A DNA stretch of 64,000 bases from JAVJUV01 sp047314965 (GTDB taxonomy: Bacteria; Pseudomonadota; Alphaproteobacteria; Rhodobacterales; Rhodobacteraceae), in contig NZ_JBLBVK010000036.1 of the NCBI RefSeq assembly GCF_047314965.1, positions 1-64,000 of the forward strand. Direction: 5' to 3'. The position numbers were made by a program, and so were the translations under genes. A model generated the notes under the pieces. The model saw only the letters and a list, made by a program, of their open reading frames with translations, ran no database searches and was not told the origin of the DNA. Below, piece after piece: positions 1 to 7,580 of the stretch (position 1 is its first letter; every line of letters starts with the position of its first letter).

Positions 1-19
1 GCCGCCTTCGGCGCCGACC

Positions 20-75
20 GACCGGGGGGCTCTGCCCCCCCGGGCCCCCCGGAGTATTTCAGAAAAGAAGAAGAC
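20..75 (-). repeat. Dispersed palindromic repeat, copy A (downstream of fmt)
   Basis: Read on the minus strand, the bases just after the fmt stop give a T/C-rich box (TTCTTCTTTTC), then GAAATACTCC, then a GC hairpin with a 3-nt AGA loop and GGGGGGC/GCCCCCC arms. The same order of box, A/T core and GC hairpin occurs near 22914, 26007 and 35035. Lying right after a stop codon, this copy could act as a terminator or mRNA 3' end structure, although no T-tract follows the hairpin. The repeat identity is seen directly; the role is inference. Confidence 0.65.
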
Positions 76-975
76 CTAGGACAGCCTGTCGGGCAGCGTC
101 AGGCCGCGGAGGATCTCGTCGGCCGGCATGGCGCGCTTGCCCTGGCGCTGGGCCTCTACGATCTGGACGGCGCCAGTGCCGCAGGCGATGTGGAAATCTC
201 CGAGATGGGTGCCCGGGGCGGCGTTTCCCTCTGCCAGGCGCGACCGCAGCAGCTTGATGCGCTCGCCGCCGATTTCGCACCAGGCGCCGGGGAAAGGCGA
301 GAGGCCCCGGATCAGCCGGTCGACCTCGGCCGCGGGGCGGGTCCAGTCGATGCGGGCCTCGGCCTTGTCGATCTTCTGGGCGTAGGTCACGCCTTCCTCG
401 GATTGGGATTGCGGTTGCAGTTCCGGCAGGCGGGCGAGGGCTTCGACGATCAGGCGCGCGCCCATGGCCGACAGGCGGTCGTGAAGGTCGCCGGTCGTCT
501 CTTCAGGGTCGATCGGCGTTGCTTCGCGGAGGAGAACCGGCCCGGTGTCGAGACCGGCCTCCATCTGCATGATGCAGACACCGGTTTCGCTGTCGCCCGC
601 CATGATCGCGCGGTGAATGGGTGCCGCCCCGCGCCAGCGCGGCAGGAGCGAGGCGTGGATGTTGAGGCAGCCATGCGTTGGCGCATCAAGCACGGGCTGG
701 GGCAGGATCAGGCCATAGGCGACGACCACAGCAAGGTCGGCTTCGAGCGCTGCGAACTCCGCCTGGGCCTCTTCGCTCCGCAGCGATTTTGGGTGACGCA
801 CGTCGAGACCCAGCGCGCTGGCCCGGTCGTGCACCGGCGAGGGGCGGTCTTTCTTGCCACGCCCGGCGGGGCGGGGCGGTTGAGTATAGACAGCCGCGAT
901 CTCGTGCCCGGCCCTGACCAGCGCGTCCAGTGCCGCGACCGAAAACTCGGGCGTGCCCATGAAGACCAATCTCAT
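76..975 (-). CDS. fmt: Methionyl-tRNA formyltransferase
   Basis: Transfers a formyl group from 10-formyl-THF to initiator Met-tRNA. The 299-aa product begins MRLVFMGTPEF, the usual Fmt N-terminus, and has the formyltransferase signature around NIHASLLPRWRGAAPI with the catalytic Asn/His region. A C-terminal OB-like domain for tRNA binding follows (from about residue 200, RIDWTRPAAEV...GLSPFPGA). The reading frame is open far upstream, but ATG at 975 is the family start and overlaps the preceding deformylase stop by 4 nt (ATGA). It is the last gene of the def-def-def-fmt chain, so formylation and deformylation of N-termini are co-expressed. Confidence 0.97.
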   Translation of the reverse strand: MRLVFMGTPEFSVAALDALVRAGHEIAAVYTQPPRPAGRGKKDRPSPVHDRASALGLDVRHPKSLRSEEAQAEFAALEADLAVVVAYGLILPQPVLDAPTHGCLNIHASLLPRWRGAAPIHRAIMAGDSETGVCIMQMEAGLDTGPVLLREATPIDPEETTGDLHDRLSAMGARLIVEALARLPELQPQSQSEEGVTYAQKIDKAEARIDWTRPAAEVDRLIRGLSPFPGAWCEIGGERIKLLRSRLAEGNAAPGTHLGDFHIACGTGAVQIVEAQRQGKRAMPADEILRGLTLPDRLS

Positions 976-1469
976 CGCGCCAGCTTCTTCCACTTTTTCA
1001 GCAGCATCTCGCGCCGGGTTCGGCTGAGCCTGTCGAAATACATCCTGCCGTTCAGGTGATCGATCTGATGCTGGACGCTGGTGGCCCAGAGATCCTCGAA
1101 ATCCTGTCGGATGCGGTTGCCCTGCGGGTCGGTGAAGGCCACGGTCACGCGGGCGGGGCGGATCACCCTGGCGGAGAGGCCGGGCAGGTTGGGCGAGGCC
1201 TCGTCCCATTCGAAGGTCTCTTCCGAGGCGGCGAGGATCTCGGGGTCGGCCATGCGGATCGCGCGTCCGCGCTCCTCGGAGCAGTCGACGACGGCAAGGC
1301 GCAGCATCACGCCGATCTGCGGTGCCGCAAGGCCGTAGCCGGGCATGGCGTCCATCGTCTCCACCATGTCGTCCCAGATGGCGCGATGCACGTCGGTGAT
1401 CTGGCCCACCGCGTCGGCGGGGGTGCGCAACCGCTTGTCCGGCCATGGCAGGAAGGATCGCAGGCTCAT
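972..1469 (-). CDS. Degenerate peptide deformylase-like protein
   Basis: A 165-aa member of the peptide deformylase fold and third of three tandem paralogs. Motif 1 is intact (GYGLAAPQIG, residues 44-53). Motif 2, normally EGCLS with the metal-binding Cys, reads EASPNLPG (about 90-97), so the Cys is missing. Motif 3, normally HExxH, reads HQIDH (134-138), so the catalytic Glu is Gln. Two His ligands remain. It is unlikely to be a normal deformylase; it could be a non-catalytic partner or act on another substrate. It overlaps the gene before it and fmt after it by 4 nt each, implying translational coupling. Confidence 0.85.
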   Translation of the reverse strand: MSLRSFLPWPDKRLRTPADAVGQITDVHRAIWDDMVETMDAMPGYGLAAPQIGVMLRLAVVDCSEERGRAIRMADPEILAASEETFEWDEASPNLPGLSARVIRPARVTVAFTDPQGNRIRQDFEDLWATSVQHQIDHLNGRMYFDRLSRTRREMLLKKWKKLAR

Positions 1470-1957
1470 GCGGCGTAGACCTTCTCCAGCTCTTCCCGCG
1501 TTTCGAGGGCGATGCGGTCGAAAGTGACGATGCCGTTCAGGTGGTCGAACTCGTGCTGGGCGCAGACCGCCTCGAAGCCGCTCAGATCTTCCTCGTGCAT
1601 TGCGCCATCCAGAGATGTCCAGCGCATCGTGAGGCTTTCGGCCCGCTCGACCTCGGCCGTGACGCCGGGGATGGACAGGCAGCCTTCGGGTCCTGAGACG
1701 CGGACCTGCGATTCAGTCACTATTTCGGGGTTTATGAGGATCCTGGGCGAGCTCTCGCCGTTCTTCCAGCCCGCATCCATGACGAAAAGGCGCAGTGCCA
1801 CACCGACCTGCGGCGCTGCCAGACCGCGCCCGGGTGCGGCGTACATCGTCTCAAGCATGTCGGCGGCCAGTTGGCGAACCTCGTCGTCGATCCGTTCGAC
1901 CGGCGCACAGAGGGTTGCCAGCACCGGGTCAGGCCAGAGGACGATCGACCGGATCAC
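1466..1957 (-). CDS. def: Peptide deformylase (second paralog)
   Basis: Removes the N-terminal formyl group from nascent proteins using a metal centre. The 163-aa protein has all three motifs: GRGLAAPQVG (about 44-53), EGCLSIPG with the Cys metal ligand at 93, and QHEFDH (134-139) with the two His ligands and catalytic Glu. It overlaps the upstream def by 4 nt and the degenerate paralog downstream by 4 nt. The C-terminus is short compared with the first paralog. Two intact deformylases side by side may differ in substrate range; which is essential cannot be told from sequence. Confidence 0.93.
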   Translation of the reverse strand: MIRSIVLWPDPVLATLCAPVERIDDEVRQLAADMLETMYAAPGRGLAAPQVGVALRLFVMDAGWKNGESSPRILINPEIVTESQVRVSGPEGCLSIPGVTAEVERAESLTMRWTSLDGAMHEEDLSGFEAVCAQHEFDHLNGIVTFDRIALETREELEKVYAA

Positions 1958-2475
1958 GCGCGCGTCCGTTCCCGCTTCAGCTTCTGCATCTTGCGGGTGA
2001 TCATCTGGCGGCGGAGCGGTTTCAGGTAGTCGATGAACAGTCTTCCGTTCAGGTGGTCGATCTCGTGTTGCACGCAGGTGGCCCAGAGGCCGCCGAAATG
2101 CTCCTCTTCTTCGGTCCCGTCCAGCGATATCCAGCGCACTTTCACCTCGGCGGGGCGTTCGACATCCGCATACTGCTCCGGGATGGACAGACAGCCTTCC
2201 TCATAGATGTTGGTTTCCTCCGAGGACCATATGATCTCGGGGTTGATCAGCACCATTGGCCGGGGCGGCGCGCTGTCTTCCTTGACGCAGTCCATGACCA
2301 GCATGCGCTGCAGCACGCCCACCTGCGGCGCGGCCAGACCGATGCCGGGCGCCTCGTACATTGTCTGCAGCATGTCGTCGGCCAGACGGCGGACGGAATC
2401 GTCGATCTCGCGCACGGTATCGGCGACGGTTTTCAGCCGCGGGTCGGGGTGGATCAGGATTGGTCTGGTCGTCAT
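1954..2475 (-). CDS. def: Peptide deformylase (first paralog, main)
   Basis: A canonical bacterial peptide deformylase of 173 aa. Motif 1 is GIGLAAPQVG (about 44-53), motif 2 EGCLSIPE with Cys95, and motif 3 QHEIDH at about 136-141; a basic C-terminal helix follows (RKMQKLKRERTRA), typical of the main Def and compatible with ribosome binding. An ATG at 2484 would add three residues (MEH), but ATG at 2475 has a GGA element five bases upstream and gives the usual MTTRPILIHPDPRL start. It is the first gene of the overlapping def-def-def-fmt operon and is divergent from the PatB-type gene. Confidence 0.95.
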   Translation of the reverse strand: MTTRPILIHPDPRLKTVADTVREIDDSVRRLADDMLQTMYEAPGIGLAAPQVGVLQRMLVMDCVKEDSAPPRPMVLINPEIIWSSEETNIYEEGCLSIPEQYADVERPAEVKVRWISLDGTEEEEHFGGLWATCVQHEIDHLNGRLFIDYLKPLRRQMITRKMQKLKRERTRA

Positions 2476-2574
2476 ATGTTCCATCTATGATATGGCGATT
2501 GGCCTCGCAAGCAGGGGACTTGCGGTGGACGGCGTACGAGATAGTGTGCGGGCGATCCACAAACAGGCTGTTTC

Positions 2575-3750
2575 ATGAGTTTCGACTTCGATAATCCGCG
2601 CACTCTGCGTGGCCGGCACACCAGCAAATACGACGCCATCCAGAACACCTTCGGCTATGACGCGCCCGACATGATCGCAATGTGGGTGGCGGACATGGAT
2701 TTCGCAGCGGCCCCGGCGATCCTGAAGGCCATGAAGGACGAGGTCGACTATGGCTACATGGGGTATTTCAACCAGCCGCAGAAAGTGAATGCGGCCGTGG
2801 CGAACTGGTACCGCGACCGTCATGGCTGGGACATGGAGCCGGGCTGGGTGCGTTATACCCATGGCGTGATCTCGGGCTATGCCGATGTGATCGCAACCTA
2901 TTCGGAGCCCGGCGATGGCGTGATCCTGTTCTCGCCGGTCTATCACGCGTTCTTCCGCCAGATCGAGGCGATGGGCCGCGTCGCGGTGGAAAGCCCGATG
3001 GTGCTGCGCGACGGGCAGTATCATATGGATCTCGACGCACTTGCCGCGTCTCTGACAGGGCGCGAGAAAATTGTCACCTTCTGTTCGCCACACAATCCGG
3101 GAGGCCGCATCTGGTCGGTCGAGGAGATCAGGGCCCTGGCCGATTTCTGTGCGGAGCATGACCTGATCCTGATCTCGGACGAGATTCACCTGGACCTGAC
3201 CTTTCCCGGCGTCGAGCAGGTTCCGACAGTCGTGGCCGCGCCCGAGCACGCGGACCGCATCGCGGTTCTGACCGCCGCGTCGAAAGCGTTCAACATCGCC
3301 GGGCTGGAGACCGGGTTGTTGATAGCGCCCGGCGCGGAGATGCGGGCAAGACTGGCGCCGACGATCCTTGACCGCGAATCCTCGCCCAACCGGATGGGCA
3401 TGGTGGCCATTCGCGCGGCTTTTGAGGAAAGCGGCGACTGGCTGGACGCGGTGCAGGCATACATCGCCGGGAATTTCGAGCTGTTCGCGCAACGTATGAA
3501 CGCGCTGCCGGGAGTTTCCGTAATGCCGATGCAGGCGACCTATCTTGCCTGGGCCGATTTCACGGGAACCGGCATGGATGACAAGGAGCTGATGGACCGG
3601 CTGTTGAAGCAGGCGCATGTGGCGCCCAGCCCCGGCACCCAGTTCCGGACCGGCGGGTCAGGGCATATGCGCTTCAACCTCGCGCTGTCGCGGCCGATGC
3701 TGACAGAGGCGCTGGACCGGATCGAGGCGGCGTTCGCGGACCTTCAATAG
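2575..3750 (+). CDS. patB: PatB/MalY-type PLP C-S lyase or aminotransferase
   Basis: A 391-aa fold-type I PLP enzyme of the MalY/PatB family, which cleaves cystathionine and related C-S bonds to give thiol, pyruvate and ammonia. Visible landmarks are WVADMDF near the N-terminus (about 37-43), SPHNPGGR (171-178), SDEIHLDL (201-208), the PLP lysine in TAASKAFNIAG (Lys237) and the carboxylate-binding Arg in RFNLALSR near the C-terminus. It is a cytosolic protein standing alone, divergent from def and convergent with the next gene (2 nt between stops). Whether it acts in methionine metabolism or on sulfur compounds such as methiols cannot be decided here. Confidence 0.88.
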   Translation: MSFDFDNPRTLRGRHTSKYDAIQNTFGYDAPDMIAMWVADMDFAAAPAILKAMKDEVDYGYMGYFNQPQKVNAAVANWYRDRHGWDMEPGWVRYTHGVISGYADVIATYSEPGDGVILFSPVYHAFFRQIEAMGRVAVESPMVLRDGQYHMDLDALAASLTGREKIVTFCSPHNPGGRIWSVEEIRALADFCAEHDLILISDEIHLDLTFPGVEQVPTVVAAPEHADRIAVLTAASKAFNIAGLETGLLIAPGAEMRARLAPTILDRESSPNRMGMVAIRAAFEESGDWLDAVQAYIAGNFELFAQRMNALPGVSVMPMQATYLAWADFTGTGMDDKELMDRLLKQAHVAPSPGTQFRTGGSGHMRFNLALSRPMLTEALDRIEAAFADLQ

Positions 3751-3752
3751 GA

Positions 3753-4520
3753 TCAGGTTTCGTCCGGTTCGCGCCCGGCCTCGCGCTGGGCGCGCAGCCA
3801 CTCCCAGCCCAGAAGAAGCAGGACAAGGCCGCCCAGGATCGCGGAGGCGATCTTGATCATGGCCTGTGCTGGGGACAGGACCGCGACGGCCTCGCTGTTT
3901 GTGAAAGAGATGTCCTTGAGGATCAGCCTTGCGGCGCCCTGCGCGGCGTCGCCTTGCAGCCGATAGACAGGTGTCGTCGCCAGGGCCTCGTCCATCGCCT
4001 GGCGGACCAGCGGGATCAGGCTTCGCTGGAACTCGGCCTTCATCTCTTCGAAGCTCATCTCGCTGTTGGAGGTCTCCAATTCCGCCTTGAAGCGATCTAT
4101 GAAGGGCTGCCACGCCTTCTTCAGCGCGGCGATTTTCGCGCGGGTAGCGAGTGTGGGGGTCAGTGTCAGATCATCCAGCCGAAGATCGGTGAGGTAGAAC
4201 GCGCCGTCCTCGTAGCGGATGGCAGTGACCGTATCGACTTCGGTGGTGGCGGCAAGGCTGAATCCTGAGAGCTTGACTTCACCGTATAGCGCCACCTGGC
4301 CTTTGTCGCCGGTACCGCGGAAGTCGATCCTGGCATCCGTCAACGTCAGCTCGATCTCATCCGATCCGGATCTGACCGGAAGCGCATCCTCCAGATGGTC
4401 GCGTGCGTCAGATTCGGGGATCACCACCTCGAAGTCGGGAACCAAGAGGACGATGGCCAGTGTGACGGCGACAAGCAGACCGACACCCCAGGCGAGGATT
4501 CTGGCGACACGCGGCGTCAG
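3753..4520 (-). CDS. Membrane protein of unknown function (DUF1439-like)
   Basis: The frame encodes an N-terminal hydrophobic segment (AWGVGLLVAVTLAIVLLV), a soluble domain of about 190 residues rich in alternating beta strands (IELTLTDARIDFRG, AIRYEDGAFYLTD) and a C-terminal transmembrane helix (AILGGLVLLLLGWEWL). The middle part resembles DUF1439/YceB-like lipid-binding lipoproteins; this is a loose resemblance. No ATG or GTG lies in frame before the first membrane segment. The likeliest start is CTG at 4520, nine bases after GAGG; a TTG at 4445 would delete the membrane anchor. It follows NfeD by a few bases and probably belongs to the SPFH-NfeD operon. Confidence 0.6.
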   Translation of the reverse strand: MTPRVARILAWGVGLLVAVTLAIVLLVPDFEVVIPESDARDHLEDALPVRSGSDEIELTLTDARIDFRGTGDKGQVALYGEVKLSGFSLAATTEVDTVTAIRYEDGAFYLTDLRLDDLTLTPTLATRAKIAALKKAWQPFIDRFKAELETSNSEMSFEEMKAEFQRSLIPLVRQAMDEALATTPVYRLQGDAAQGAARLILKDISFTNSEAVAVLSPAQAMIKIASAILGGLVLLLLGWEWLRAQREAGREPDET

Positions 4521-4524
4521 GGCA

Positions 4525-4800
4525 TCAGTCCTCGTTGATGTCGCGGTCCCAGACCTTCACCTGGCCTTTCCGAATGCCGACCGCCCGGCGGATCACGATC
4601 CATGCAATCAGCGACAGGATTGCGAAGAGCAAGAGCGTAGCCGGTAGCGATCCGGACAGGCCGGGCACGCCGATCAGCAGGGCCACTCCCGTGACAGCTG
4701 CGCCGGCGGCGAAGCCAAGGAACACCTGTGCGGGCGCGAGAACCTCAAGGAACGCAAGCGCAAGCGCGCCTACCATCCAGACCCACCAGACCGCCCACAT
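4525..4800 (-). CDS. NfeD-like membrane protein
   Basis: A 91-aa protein with two to three hydrophobic helices in the first 70 residues and a short charged tail (KGQVKVWDRDINED), the layout of short NfeD proteins that lack the protease domain and often have a C-terminal OB fold (here very short). NfeD proteins occur next to SPFH/stomatin-like proteins and are thought to work with them in membrane microdomains. The start codon overlaps the SPFH gene stop by one base (TGATG), so the pair is translationally coupled. The role follows from family and context rather than from catalytic residues. Confidence 0.85.
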   Translation of the reverse strand: MWAVWWVWMVGALALAFLEVLAPAQVFLGFAAGAAVTGVALLIGVPGLSGSLPATLLLFAILSLIAWIVIRRAVGIRKGQVKVWDRDINED

Positions 4801-5687
4801 CAGCCGCGTCCCCGCAGCATCTTGAAGGCATCGCCGAAGGCTTCCAGGGCGTTCGCGGGCACCACTATTGTGCTGCTCGATGGGCTCTTGCCAAGGGCGT
4901 TAAGAGCTTCGACCTGTTTCAGCGCAACCTGGTACTGTGCCGCCTCGAGCCCGTTCTCGGCGATCGCCTGAGCAACTACGCTGGTCGCGTAGGCTTCGGC
5001 ATCGGCCTGTACGCGGCGGGCCTTTGCGGCCTGTTCGGCAGCGTAAAGCTCGGCGTCGGCGTTCAGTTCGACCGCGCGCTTCTGGCCTTCGGCCTTGGTG
5101 ACCTGTGCGCGCCGCTCGCGCTCTGCGTTCAGCTGCTGGAGCATCGCGTCGCGCGTCGCCTGATCCAGGTTCACGTCCAGAATCTCGGCGCGGGTCACCT
5201 CGATCCCCCAGTCATCGACGGCATCCTCCACGCTGGCCTTGATCGTCGCGATCAGGGCCGCACGGTTTGCCTGCACCTCGTCCAGCTCCATCTTGCCGAT
5301 CTCGGCACGGACGATACCCGCCACGGTCGTGGCAATTGCAGCGTCGACGTCACGGATACGGTACACCGTCTTTTCAGGCTCGAGGATGCGGTAGAATACG
5401 CTTGTGTCGACCTGCACCAGCACGTTGTCAGCGGTAATCGCGTCCTGGCTGGCGGTCGGAAGCTGGCGTTCCAGAATCGAGATCTTGTGCGCCACGCGAT
5501 CGAGAAACGGAACGATGAAGTTTATGCCGGGTCCCAATACGGTGCGCAGGCGGCCGAACCGCTCGACCACGTGCTTTTCCGACTGTGAGACTATCTTTAC
5601 GCCCTTGTAGACGCAGAGAATGATGAATGCGGCCAGCAGAAGCGTCGCAATACCGCCTCCGCCAATCAGGTCGACAATCTCGTCCAT
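4800..5687 (-). CDS. qmcA: SPFH/stomatin-like protein (QmcA type)
   Basis: A 295-aa band-7 protein: short N-terminus, one membrane helix (IATLLLAAFIILCVY, about 10-25), SPFH domain starting VSQSEKHVVERFGR, then a long Ala/Glu-rich coiled coil (from about residue 190) and a hydrophobic C-terminal tip (SSSTIVVPANALEAF). Such proteins oligomerise on the inner membrane and modulate FtsH-type proteolysis or membrane organisation. The ATG at 5687 is preceded by AAAGGGA at good spacing and replaces a longer start at 5720. The upstream leader has two interleaved inverted repeats reaching up to the ribosome binding site, noted separately. Confidence 0.92.
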   Translation of the reverse strand: MDEIVDLIGGGGIATLLLAAFIILCVYKGVKIVSQSEKHVVERFGRLRTVLGPGINFIVPFLDRVAHKISILERQLPTASQDAITADNVLVQVDTSVFYRILEPEKTVYRIRDVDAAIATTVAGIVRAEIGKMELDEVQANRAALIATIKASVEDAVDDWGIEVTRAEILDVNLDQATRDAMLQQLNAERERRAQVTKAEGQKRAVELNADAELYAAEQAAKARRVQADAEAYATSVVAQAIAENGLEAAQYQVALKQVEALNALGKSPSSSTIVVPANALEAFGDAFKMLRGRG

Positions 5688-5700
5688 ACCTGTCCCTTTA

Positions 5701-5772
5701 ATGCGCTCCCCGCAGAACACATCGGGAGCGCGGAGCGCATTTTCAACGATTCACATGCATCCCCCGATGTGT
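5701..5772 (-). promoter_or_regulatory. Interleaved inverted repeats in the leader of the SPFH gene
   Basis: Two perfect inverted repeats interlock upstream of the SPFH start. One is ATGCGCTCC (5701-5709) with GGAGCGCAT (5732-5740). The other is ACACATCGGG (5717-5726) with CCCGATGTGT (5763-5772). The order of arms A-B-A'-B' means both helices can form only as a pseudoknot, or else as two alternative hairpins. A second GGAGCGC at 5725-5731 gives the first arm another partner. Arm A abuts the AAAGGGA ribosome binding site, so folding could control translation. The repeats are seen directly; regulation is inference. Confidence 0.4.
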
Positions 5773-5815
5773 GCCGGGTCCGGTGTCACCTGTTCGACAC
5801 GCCGTCATATGTGGG

Positions 5816-6238
5816 TCAAGATAGGGTTTTTCTTATTTTTTCCAGATAGATGGAGACTCTTTCCTGGTGCCTGGGGATGACAAGCGGTTCGCTGAGGAAC
5901 CATGACAGACGGGCCAGCCGCCATTCTTGTCCCTCGTCGCCGAAACGTACTGCCTCGGGGTCGAAATCCGGCATTTCCGACACGAAGAACCAGATCCGCT
6001 GGCCCTGCGGCGTAAAGCTTTCCATGCGCCAGTGCAGGTCAGTGACCGAAAGCTTCAGCCCCAGTTCCTCATCCAGTTCGCGCAGGACGCAGTCCTCGGG
6101 GGTTTCGCGGCCCTCGCGCCCGCCGCCCGGCAGATCCCAGCGGCCCGGCCATGCGATATGCGGGGATGTGTCCCGCAGGATGGTGACGATCCGCTCGTCG
6201 GACAGGATGGCAAGCTTGGCGCCGTGAAAATCGGTCAT
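5816..6238 (-). CDS. NUDIX hydrolase
   Basis: A small cytosolic pyrophosphohydrolase of about 140 aa. The NUDIX box is clear: GGREGRETPEDCVLRELDEE followed by LG, matching Gx5Ex7REUxEExGU. After it comes HWRMESFTPQGQRIWFFVSE, resembling housecleaning or ADP-sugar-like NUDIX proteins; the substrate cannot be assigned. The longer frame reaches 6409, but ATG at 6238 (MTDFHGAKLAIL) is the natural domain start; MPHSL at 6265 is also possible. It is divergent from dinB and lies 128 bases upstream of the SPFH gene, with a T/A-rich stretch around its stop. Confidence 0.85.
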   Translation of the reverse strand: MTDFHGAKLAILSDERIVTILRDTSPHIAWPGRWDLPGGGREGRETPEDCVLRELDEELGLKLSVTDLHWRMESFTPQGQRIWFFVSEMPDFDPEAVRFGDEGQEWRLARLSWFLSEPLVIPRHQERVSIYLEKIRKTLS

Positions 6239-6299
6239 GGCAGCCATCTGCAGCGAATGAGGCATCGCAGTCAAACCCGGCAAGGCGTATATTCGCACC

Positions 6300-7553
6300 A
6301 TGCCCGCCCTGTGCCGAGACTGCCTGACGACCTTCGAGACCGGCAAGCGTTGTCCGGCCTGCGGGCGTCCGCGCGTGATCGCGCATCCCGAGCTGTTCGA
6401 ACTGTCCATTGCACATATGGATTGCGACGCTTTCTACGCCAGCGTGGAAAAGCGCGATGATCCGTCTCTGCGCGACAAGCCGGTGATCATCGGCGGCGGG
6501 CGGCGCGGCGTGGTCTCGACCGCCTGCTATATCGCGCGGATTCGGGGCGTGCGTTCGGCCATGCCGATGTTCCAGGCGCTCAAACTCTGCCCCGATGCGG
6601 TGGTCGTGAAAGGCCGGATGAGCGCTTATGTCCAGGTCTCGAAACAGATCCGTGCCATGATGAATGACCTGACGCCCATCGTGGAGCCGCTGTCTCTGGA
6701 CGAGGCGTTCATGGACCTGACGGGTACAGCGCGCCTGCACCATGCGCCGCCCGCCGTCATGCTGGCCCGGCTGGTCAAGCGGATGGAAGACGAACTTGGC
6801 CTGACCGGTTCGATCGGCCTCAGCCACAACAAGTTTCTGGCCAAGGTCGCGTCCGATCTGGACAAGCCGCGCGGCTTCTCCGTCATCGGACGCGCCGAGA
6901 CGATGGCTTTCCTGAAGGACAAGCCAGTGAGGATGATCTGGGGAGTCGGCGGCCAGACTCAGGCGGCGCTGGACAAGGCCGGCATTCGCACCTTTTCGGA
7001 CCTGCTGCGTTGGGACAAGGACGAGCTGATCGCGCGGTTCGGCGGAATGGGCGAGCGGCTCTGGCACCTTGCCCGTGGCGAGGACCGGCGGCGCGTCTCG
7101 GCCAATGCCCCGGTCAAGTCGATCTCGAACGAAACCACCTTCGGCGAAGACACGTCCGATCCTGAAATCCTCGACGGGCATATCTGGCGACTGGCCGAGA
7201 ACGTGGCCGACCGGGCCAAGGCGAAGGACAAGGCGGGGCGGGTGGTGACGCTGAAACTGAAGCGCGCCAATCACTCGTCGCTGACCCGGCGTACCTCGCT
7301 GACCGACCCAACACAGATCGCCGATCGCATCTACCGCACAGCGCGGGCGCTGTTCGATCAGGTGGGAGACGAAGGGCCCTATCGCCTTATCGGCGTCGGC
7401 ATCTCGCATTTGTCCGATGCAGGCGGCGCGGATACCTCCGGCGACCTGCTCGATCCGCAGGCCAAGGCGCGGGCCGGCGCGGAGCGTGCGACCGATGCCA
7501 TCCGCAAAAGGTTCGGGCCGGATGCGATCGTCAAGGGACGCGCGTTGCGCTGA
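6300..7553 (+). CDS. dinB: DNA polymerase IV (Y family) with N-terminal Zn-finger-like extension
   Basis: A 417-aa translesion polymerase. Catalytic palm motifs are present: HMDCDAFYASVE (about 39-50), ARIRGVRSAMP, and SLDEAFMDLT with the paired acidic residues, followed by thumb, helix-hairpin-helix (SIGLSHNKFLAKVASDLDKP) and little-finger regions. Before the palm is an extension of about 25 residues with two Cys pairs, CRDC and CPAC, spaced like a small zinc ribbon; such N-termini occur in some alphaproteobacterial DinB proteins. The C-terminus lacks an obvious beta-clamp consensus; it ends KGRALR. It is monocistronic and divergent from the NUDIX gene. No LexA box was recognised upstream. 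Confidence 0.95.
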   Translation: MPALCRDCLTTFETGKRCPACGRPRVIAHPELFELSIAHMDCDAFYASVEKRDDPSLRDKPVIIGGGRRGVVSTACYIARIRGVRSAMPMFQALKLCPDAVVVKGRMSAYVQVSKQIRAMMNDLTPIVEPLSLDEAFMDLTGTARLHHAPPAVMLARLVKRMEDELGLTGSIGLSHNKFLAKVASDLDKPRGFSVIGRAETMAFLKDKPVRMIWGVGGQTQAALDKAGIRTFSDLLRWDKDELIARFGGMGERLWHLARGEDRRRVSANAPVKSISNETTFGEDTSDPEILDGHIWRLAENVADRAKAKDKAGRVVTLKLKRANHSSLTRRTSLTDPTQIADRIYRTARALFDQVGDEGPYRLIGVGISHLSDAGGADTSGDLLDPQAKARAGAERATDAIRKRFGPDAIVKGRALR

Positions 7554-7580
7554 TCGGTTGAAACCGGCGATATTCCGCGA

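Noticed and set aside
190..1059. Long plus-strand open frame (about 290 codons) over the fmt/def region
   Set aside because: It is exactly antisense to fmt and has the Arg/Gly/His-rich composition of a GC-rich shadow frame with no start signal.
2485..3618. 377-codon minus-strand open frame opposite the PatB gene
   Set aside because: It is antisense to a gene with full PLP enzyme motifs and has no recognisable domain.
7554..7580. Hairpin CGGTTGAAACCG as a dinB terminator
   Set aside because: The stem is only 4-5 bp with no T-tract.
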